A DNA stretch of 11,532 nt, from positions 1 through 11,532 of the forward strand of contig DASWMO010000302.1 in NCBI GenBank assembly GCA_036399715.1, given 5' to 3'. A model generated the notes under the pieces. It worked only from the letters and a program-made list of their open reading frames with translations. It had not been told where the DNA came from and made no database searches. This document shows positions 6,995 through 11,532 of the stretch, piece by piece. Within the stretch, counting starts at the first letter, position 1; every line of letters begins with the position of its first letter. This DNA comes from DASVSE01 sp036399715 (lineage in GTDB: Bacteria > Bacteroidota > Rhodothermia > Rhodothermales > Rubricoccaceae). Position numbers and translations under genes: made by a program.

Positions 6995-7534
6995 ATGGCC
7001 GCGCCCAGCCGCTGGTCTCGACGCCGCGGCCCCGCGCCTCTCGTGCGCGGGGCCGTGTGCGTCGCGCTCGCGGGCTACCTCGCGGCGCAGGCCGCGACGC
7101 CGACGGGCCACGGCCTGCGCCTCGCCGCGCACCTCCTCGTCGAGCATCACGAGGCGGCCGAGGCCGTCGCGTTCGGTCCAGACGAGGCGCACGCGCACGG
7201 CGAGGCAGACCATCGCGCTGAGACGCATCGTCTCAAGGCACGCCACCTCCCCCCGTCCAGACGCGCACCCGGTCACGAAGAGGATCACCACGGCGAGGCG
7301 CCCGACAGCGCCGCGGAAGGCGTCCACGCGCACCACGGGCGCCTGCACGCGCACCGCGAGGCGCCCACGCCACTGGCCCTGCTGACGCTGGCGCTCGACA
7401 AGCACTGCGTCTTCAGCCCCGGCCGCCTCCCCGCTCCCACACCGGCGCGCGCGCTCGCAGCGGCCGACCCCGGCGCGATCCACGCGCCCGTCGTGCTCCT
7501 GGTCGAGGTGAGACCGCCGCAGCGGACCGCATAG
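6995..7534 (+). CDS. Histidine-rich exported or membrane protein, possible metal binder
   Basis: A 179-residue protein I cannot assign to a named family. An Arg-rich start and hydrophobic stretch (about residues 18-34, GAVCVALAGYLAAQAA) look like a signal peptide or anchor. The centre is loaded with histidine: 19 His in all, 18 of them between residues 39 and 137, in clusters such as EHHEAAE, DEAHAHGEADH, HEEDHHGE and VHAHHGRLHAH. A hydrophobic stretch with LDKHCVFSP follows, then a Pro/Ala-rich tail with no His apart from His163. Such low-complexity His/Asp/Glu regions commonly bind Zn, Ni, Co or Cu in the periplasm; that role is inferred here. It starts 10 bp after the TPR stop and lies just before a TonB-dependent receptor. 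Its stop codon abuts a long hairpin at 7535. G/C third positions and open length support a real gene. Confidence 0.78.
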   Translation: MAAPSRWSRRRGPAPLVRGAVCVALAGYLAAQAATPTGHGLRLAAHLLVEHHEAAEAVAFGPDEAHAHGEADHRAETHRLKARHLPPSRRAPGHEEDHHGEAPDSAAEGVHAHHGRLHAHREAPTPLALLTLALDKHCVFSPGRLPAPTPARALAAADPGAIHAPVVLLVEVRPPQRTA

Positions 7535-7578
7535 GCCGTCTGCGCCCCGCCCGCTCCGGGCGGGGCGTCGCAGACGGC
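7535..7578 (+). promoter_or_regulatory. 44-base stem-loop directly after the His-rich gene stop, in the receptor leader
   Basis: Starting at the first base after the TAG stop, GCCGTCTGCG (7535-7544) pairs perfectly with CGCAGACGGC (7569-7578). Inside it, CCCCGCCCG (7545-7553) pairs with CGGGCGGGG (7557-7565) around a CTC loop, leaving only a three-base CGT bulge on the 3' side. It could be a terminator (no T-run) or a regulatory hairpin controlling the receptor gene that begins at 7692. Confidence 0.6.
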
Positions 7579-7621
7579 AGGACTCCGTGCGACCGCCGCA
7601 CGGCCCCCGACGGCTCCTCGT

Positions 7622-7670
7622 CTCCGCGCACCGCGGAGCGCCCGCGGCCGCGCGCCGCGGAGGGCCGTCT
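7622..7670 (+). promoter_or_regulatory. Two further hairpins just before the receptor start
   Basis: CTCCGCG (7622-7628) pairs with CGCGGAG (7632-7638) around CAC, and CCGCGGC (7642-7648) pairs with GCCGCGG (7654-7660) around CGCGC. Immediately after these, GCCGTCT (7664-7670) repeats the first seven bases of the 7535 stem and could pair instead with AGACGGC at 7572-7578. The receptor start codon is only 21 bases further on. In such GC-rich sequence some of this pairing is expected by chance. Confidence 0.35.
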
Positions 7671-7691
7671 CATGCCTTCCGCTCTCTCCCC

Positions 7692-10001
7692 ATGACGCGA
7701 CGATCCCCGTTCAACCGCGCCCGCTCCGCCGGCGCGCTCGTGCTGTTCCTTTTCCTCACAGCGGGTGCGCCGCACGCCCAAACACGCATCACCGGCACCG
7801 TCACCGACGCGCTCGGCGGCGCGCCTCTCCGCGGCGCCGTCGTGCGTCTGGAGCCGACCGCCCGCGCAGTCACCGTCGGCGCCGATGGTCGCTTCGAGTT
7901 GACGGGCGTCCCGCCCGGCACGTACACGCTCCGCACGTCGCACGGCGGCTACGAACCGGCCGAGCGGCCCGTCGTCCTCAGAGACGGCGAGGCGCTCCGC
8001 ATCGACGTCGCCCTCGACCTGGACGAGACGCGCCTCGGCGAGGCGGTCGTCGAGGGCCGGGCGGCGAGCCTCGTCGGGACGGCGCAGGCGGCCTCGCAGG
8101 GGCGCGTCGGGCAGGACCAGATCGCGCCGCGGCCCCTGCTGCGCGTCGGCGAGGTCCTCGAAGCCGTCCCCGGCCTCATCGTGACCCAGCACAGCGGCTC
8201 GGGCAAGGCCAACCAGTTCTTCCTCCGCGGCTTCAACCTCGACCACGGGACCGACTTCTCGGCCAGCGTTGAGGGCGTCCCGATGAACCTGCCGACGCAC
8301 GGCCACGGGCAGGGCTGGCTGGACCTGAACTTCCTCATCCCCGAGCTCATCGAGCGCATCTCGTTCGAGAAAGGGCCCTACGACGTCCGCACGGGCGACT
8401 TCTCGACGGCCGGCAGCGCCCAGATCCGCCTCGCCCGGCGCCTCGACGCCGGCATCGCCCGCGTCGAGGGCGGCACGGACGAGTACGTCCGCCTCCTCGC
8501 CGCCAACTCGGTCCGTGTCGGCCAGGGCGATGTCCTCCTCGCGCTCAACACGCAGTTTTACAACGGGCCGTGGGTGATCCCCGAGGCGAGCGTGCTCCTG
8601 AGCGGCGTCGCGAAGGTCTCGGCCGGGACGGCCGCGCGCGGTGCCTCGCTCACGGCGATGGCCTACCACAACCGCTGGACGTCGACAGACCAGATCGCCC
8701 GGCGCGCCGTCGCGTCGGGCGAGATCTCGGACCTCGGCTCGCTGGACTCGACCGGCGGCGGGCAGACGGACCGCTACACGCTCGTTGCATCGACCGAGCG
8801 CACGACGGCCGGCAACGCGCGCACGACCGCCAGCGCCTACGCAGCCTATTACAACCTCAATCTATTCTCCAACTTCACCTACTTCCTGAACGACCCGGTG
8901 AACGGCGACCAGTTCGAGCAGGCCGACCGGCGCGTCTACGGCGGGGCGGCGGTCTCGCACCGCTGGTCGTCCCGGTGGTTCGGGCAGGGCAACACGACCA
9001 CCGTCGGCGCGGACCTGCGGCACGACCAGATTCTCGACATCGGGCTGTTCAACACGTCCGCCCGGCGGCGCGTGAGCACGGTCCGCCGCGACGACGTGGC
9101 CGAGACGAGCCTCGGCGCCTACGCCGAGAGCGACACGCAGTGGACGCGGTGGCTTCGGACGACCGTCGGCCTCCGCGGAGACGTCTACCGGTTCGGCGTG
9201 TCCAGCGACATCCCGGACAACTCGGGGACCGAGGCGGCCTTCATCGCGAGCCCCCGCCTCAGCGTCGCCGTCGGGCCGTGGCGGCAGACCGAGGGCTACC
9301 TCAACCTCGGGCTCGGCTTCCACAGCAATGACGCCCGCGGGACGACGATCCGAGTCGATCCGCTCACGGGCGGGCCCGCCGAGCACGTCGACCCGCTCGT
9401 GCGGACGCGCGGGGCGGAGCTCGGCGCGCGGACGGCCGTGCTGCCGGGCCTCCAGTCCACGCTCGCGCTCTGGTATATCGGGCTCGGCTCCGAGCTCGTC
9501 TTCGTCGGCGACGCCGGCGGGACCGAGGCGAGCGGCGCGAGCGAGCACTATGGCGCCGAGGTCAACACCTACTACGCGGCGACGGACTGGCTGAACTTCA
9601 CCCTCGACGTCGCCCTGACGGAGTCGCACTACACCGAGGGCGACCCGGCGGAGCGCGAGATCGAAAACTCCATCGGGCGCATCGTCACCGGCGGCATCTA
9701 CGCCGGCCGCGAGACGGGCCTGCTCGGCAGCGTCCAGCTGCGCTACTTCGGCCCGCGCCCGCTCTCGCCCGACGGCGCCGTCCGCTCCGAGGCGACGGCG
9801 CTCCTGAACGCCAAGGCCAGCTACTGCTTCCGTGCTGTGGCCGTCGCGCTCGACGTGCTCAACGTGCTGGACTCCGACGCGGCCGACGTGAGCTACTTCT
9901 ACCCGTCGCGGCTCCAGGGCGAGGCGGCCGAGACCGAGGACATCCACTTCCACCCGGTCATTCCGCGCACGGCCCGGCTCACGGTCACCGCCCGTTTCTA
10001 G
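7692..10001 (+). CDS. TonB-dependent outer-membrane receptor
   Basis: A 769-residue outer-membrane receptor that would import a ligand using energy from TonB-ExbB-ExbD. ATG 7692-7694 gives a signal peptide (FNRAR, hydrophobic 14-24, likely cleavage after PHA at residue 29); the frame's earlier GTG at 7587 would precede it with an Arg/Pro-rich stretch and cross the leader hairpins. Residues about 31-110 form a carboxypeptidase-regulatory-like beta domain (ITGTVTDALGGAPLRGA, GRFELTGVPPGTYTLR), common in Bacteroidota receptors. The plug (about 130-245) has RGFNLDHGTDF, NLPTHGHGQGW and a typical EKGPYDVRTGDFSTAG. The rest is a beta-barrel with alternating Tyr/Trp-rich strands, ending in Phe as outer-membrane barrels do. 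Histidines in the plug (203, 205) and near the C-terminus (752, 754, IHFHPV) are noticeable. The substrate is unknown; the adjacent His-rich protein suggests a metal or metal complex. Confidence 0.92.
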   Translation: MTRRSPFNRARSAGALVLFLFLTAGAPHAQTRITGTVTDALGGAPLRGAVVRLEPTARAVTVGADGRFELTGVPPGTYTLRTSHGGYEPAERPVVLRDGEALRIDVALDLDETRLGEAVVEGRAASLVGTAQAASQGRVGQDQIAPRPLLRVGEVLEAVPGLIVTQHSGSGKANQFFLRGFNLDHGTDFSASVEGVPMNLPTHGHGQGWLDLNFLIPELIERISFEKGPYDVRTGDFSTAGSAQIRLARRLDAGIARVEGGTDEYVRLLAANSVRVGQGDVLLALNTQFYNGPWVIPEASVLLSGVAKVSAGTAARGASLTAMAYHNRWTSTDQIARRAVASGEISDLGSLDSTGGGQTDRYTLVASTERTTAGNARTTASAYAAYYNLNLFSNFTYFLNDPVNGDQFEQADRRVYGGAAVSHRWSSRWFGQGNTTTVGADLRHDQILDIGLFNTSARRRVSTVRRDDVAETSLGAYAESDTQWTRWLRTTVGLRGDVYRFGVSSDIPDNSGTEAAFIASPRLSVAVGPWRQTEGYLNLGLGFHSNDARGTTIRVDPLTGGPAEHVDPLVRTRGAELGARTAVLPGLQSTLALWYIGLGSELVFVGDAGGTEASGASEHYGAEVNTYYAATDWLNFTLDVALTESHYTEGDPAEREIENSIGRIVTGGIYAGRETGLLGSVQLRYFGPRPLSPDGAVRSEATALLNAKASYCFRAVAVALDVLNVLDSDAADVSYFYPSRLQGEAAETEDIHFHPVIPRTARLTVTARF

Positions 10002-10010
10002 GCGTGCGGC

Positions 10011-10032
10011 CCCTGGCGTGGCGGCGCCAGGG
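10011..10032 (+). terminator. Hairpin after the receptor gene
   Basis: Ten bases after the receptor stop, CCCTGGCG (10011-10018) pairs perfectly with CGCCAGGG (10025-10032) around a six-base loop. No T-run follows. Its position at the end of the four-gene run suggests it marks the 3' end of that transcript. A smaller inverted repeat, CTGAG (10052-10056) with CTCAG (10062-10066), lies further on. Confidence 0.45.
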
Positions 10033-10159
10033 AGCAGATGGACGTCAGCGTCTGAGCACGACTCAGGCACCCGATGGTCTGTCAGATGAACAACTTCCGT
10101 CGATAAGGTTCGGAGTCCGGCTGCCTCTTTGGCCGACCTCTTTCTCATCCCCCCTCCAG
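10033..10159 (+). promoter_or_regulatory. Leader and probable promoter region of the beta-helix gene
   Basis: This gap after the receptor hairpin is less GC-rich than its surroundings (for example GATGAACAACTTCCGTCGATAAGG at about 10085-10108), which suits a promoter for the next gene. GATAAG at 10102-10107 is a possible -10 element, but no good -35 partner stands 16-18 bp upstream. No Shine-Dalgarno precedes the ATG at 10160; the sequence just before it is pyrimidine-rich. Confidence 0.25.
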
Positions 10160-11532
10160 ATGTCTCGTCTCTACACCCGCCTGCGCGCGTGCGCGGCCCT
10201 GCTCCTCGTCGGCGCCGCGCTCCCCGCGCAGGCCGCGACGCTCCTCGTCACGACGAGCGCCGACGAACTCAACACCGATGGCGACTGCTCGCTGCGCGAG
10301 GCCGTCCAGGCGGCCAACACGAACGTCGGCGTCGACGCGTGCGGCAACGGCTCCACTGGCGGCGACACGATTCTGTTCACGGCCATCACGGGCCAGACGG
10401 TTACGCTGACGGCCGGCCAGATCGAGGTCACGGACGGTCTGACGATCGGCGACGCGGTCTCGACGGTCACGATCGTCGCGTCGGTCGGCGCGCGCCACTT
10501 CAGGCTCTCGCTAACGAGCCCGGTCGAGCCCGTGCAACTCACCAACGTCACCCTCCGCGGGGGCAGCGGCATTATCGGTGGGTCCGTCCTCGTCGCCGAC
10601 GGCCAGCCGTCGACGTTCCGGACAGTGACGTTCGACCAGAACACGTCGGCCGCCTCGGGCGGCGCGCTCCGCGTCGGGGCCGGCACGCACACACTCGCCG
10701 GTTGCGTGTTCACAGCCAACACGACCAGCGTCGCCGGCGTGACCGACGGCGGGGGGGCAGTCTACAACAACGGCGGGACGCTCGACGTCCGGTCGAGCAG
10801 CTTCTCGAACAACACGGCGATAGCCGGCACGGCCAACGGCGGCGCGGTTCTGAACGGCTTCGGCGGGACGCTCAACGTCTCCATCGGGACGACGTTCACG
10901 TCGAACCAGGCGGCCCGGGCGGGTGGGGCCATCGAGTCGGCTGGAAACCTGACCGTCGACGGCGGAAGCTTTACCGGTAACATGGCCGGGATCAACGGCG
11001 GGGCAGTCCACCTCACGGGCGCCGTCACGGCGGCGTTCACGGGCTCGACGGGGTTCGTCAACAATGCGGCTGGGATGGAGGGCGGGGCGGTCTGGAACTC
11101 GGCCACGGGCACGCTGACGATGGCGAACCCGCAGATCACCGGCAACTCGGCCGCGGGCCCGGCGGCCGACCAGGGCGGCGGCGGCGTGTTCTCTGATGGG
11201 GGCACGACGACGCTGACGAACCCGAACATCGACGGCAACCGGGCGACTGGGGCGGCGGGCTCCGGCGGCGGCGTCCTCAACACGGCCGGCGGCCGGCTGA
11301 CGGTCACCGGCGGCTCCATCACGAGCAACACAGCCGTGCGCGCCGGCGGCGGCGTCGAGACGAACCTATCGGGGGGGGCGACGGGCAACACACTCGCCCT
11401 GAACAACGTGACGATCTCGCTCAACAACGCCGGGACGGCGCCCGGCTTCGGCGGCGGCGTCCACGTCACCGGCGCGGCCGTGGCCACGGTGACGGGCGGC
11501 ACGGTCTCGGGCAACACGGCCGTCGAAGGCGG
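10160..11532 (+). CDS. CSLREA-domain right-handed beta-helix surface protein (3' end outside window)
   Basis: An open frame from ATG 10160-10162 runs without a stop to the window end, giving 457 complete codons; the real protein is longer. A signal peptide ends near residue 26 (LLLVGAALPAQA). It is followed by the CSLREA N-terminal signature (DGDCSLREAVQAANTN, residues 41-55) found at the start of many secreted beta-helix proteins. From about residue 157 the protein consists of repeated FxxN...GGA[ILV] units like those of chlamydial polymorphic outer-membrane proteins. It is rich in Gly, Thr, Asn and Ala, and each unit should form one rung of a right-handed beta-helix. The function is probably surface attachment or display; a C-terminal sorting domain or autotransporter may follow beyond the edge. 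It is separated from the receptor gene by 158 bp with a hairpin, so it is likely its own unit. Cys43, Cys61 and Cys182 are the only cysteines in the visible mature part. Confidence 0.88.
   Translation, partial: MSRLYTRLRACAALLLVGAALPAQAATLLVTTSADELNTDGDCSLREAVQAANTNVGVDACGNGSTGGDTILFTAITGQTVTLTAGQIEVTDGLTIGDAVSTVTIVASVGARHFRLSLTSPVEPVQLTNVTLRGGSGIIGGSVLVADGQPSTFRTVTFDQNTSAASGGALRVGAGTHTLAGCVFTANTTSVAGVTDGGGAVYNNGGTLDVRSSSFSNNTAIAGTANGGAVLNGFGGTLNVSIGTTFTSNQAARAGGAIESAGNLTVDGGSFTGNMAGINGGAVHLTGAVTAAFTGSTGFVNNAAGMEGGAVWNSATGTLTMANPQITGNSAAGPAADQGGGGVFSDGGTTTLTNPNIDGNRATGAAGSGGGVLNTAGGRLTVTGGSITSNTAVRAGGGVETNLSGGATGNTLALNNVTISLNNAGTAPGFGGGVHVTGAAVATVTGGTVSGNTAVEG
10628..11530 (+). repeat. Degenerate FxxN...GGA[ILV] protein repeats
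   Basis: Eleven repeat units of roughly 22-35 residues are visible. The first six carry F-x-x-N (FDQN, FTAN, FSNN, FTSN, FTGN, FVNN) followed 8-15 residues later by GGAL, GGAV or GGAI. Later units have I/V-x-x-N (ITGN, IDGN, ITSN, ISLN, VSGN) followed by GGGV. The last unit is cut by the window edge. The repeats are conserved at protein level, not as long DNA repeats. Confidence 0.8.

Noticed and set aside
5485..6996. 503-codon minus-strand frame opposite the TPR gene
   Set aside because: Low-complexity Arg/Ala/Val/Glu translation with no motif; the plus strand carries clear TPR repeats.
7587..7691. Longer TonB-receptor start at GTG 7587
   Set aside because: It would translate through the leader hairpins and add an Arg/Pro/His-rich stretch before the signal peptide.
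7413..10148. Long minus-strand open frames opposite the TonB receptor (7413-8669 and 8862-10148)
   Set aside because: Compositional shadows of the receptor codons, with no recognisable domains.

Overview
The window is very GC-rich (roughly 70% by eye), with G or C in most third codon positions. It carries a protein with a type IX secretion (T9SS/Por)-style C-terminal tail, a TonB-dependent receptor with an N-terminal carboxypeptidase-regulatory-like domain, and a CSLREA/right-handed beta-helix surface protein. Starts mostly lack a Shine-Dalgarno sequence. Together these suggest a high-GC marine member of the Bacteroidota/Rhodothermota side, for example a Rubricoccaceae-like lineage. This placement is inferred from gene content only.

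Left third, minus strand (129-2851): a three-gene signalling cluster transcribed right to left. It encodes a receiver-only response regulator, then (14 bp later) a CheB-type methylesterase that lacks its own receiver but has a C-terminal zinc-ribbon-like motif, then a PAS-domain sensor histidine kinase. No CheR, CheA, CheW or chemoreceptor gene is in view. A 20-codon hydrophobic ORF may sit between cheB and the kinase. The first 128 bases hold no gene I can support.

A 465-bp divergent intergenic region (2852-3316) separates this cluster from the rest and must hold promoters for both directions.

Middle, plus strand (3317-10001): a secreted DUF4331 protein with a C-terminal sorting domain, a membrane-anchored TPR protein, a 179-residue histidine-rich exported or membrane protein, and a TonB-dependent receptor. 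Gaps are 80, 10 and 157 bp. I read it as one locus for cell-envelope handling of an unknown ligand. The histidine-rich protein and the histidine motifs of the receptor make a transition metal the best guess, but nothing in the sequence proves it. The leader of the receptor gene contains three GC-rich hairpins and segments that can pair in alternative ways.

Right end, plus strand (10160 to the window edge): the 5' part of a secreted CSLREA/beta-helix protein made of FxxN...GGA[ILV] repeats like those of polymorphic outer-membrane proteins, cut by the window end. No tRNA, rRNA, CRISPR array, insertion sequence or phage gene was seen.
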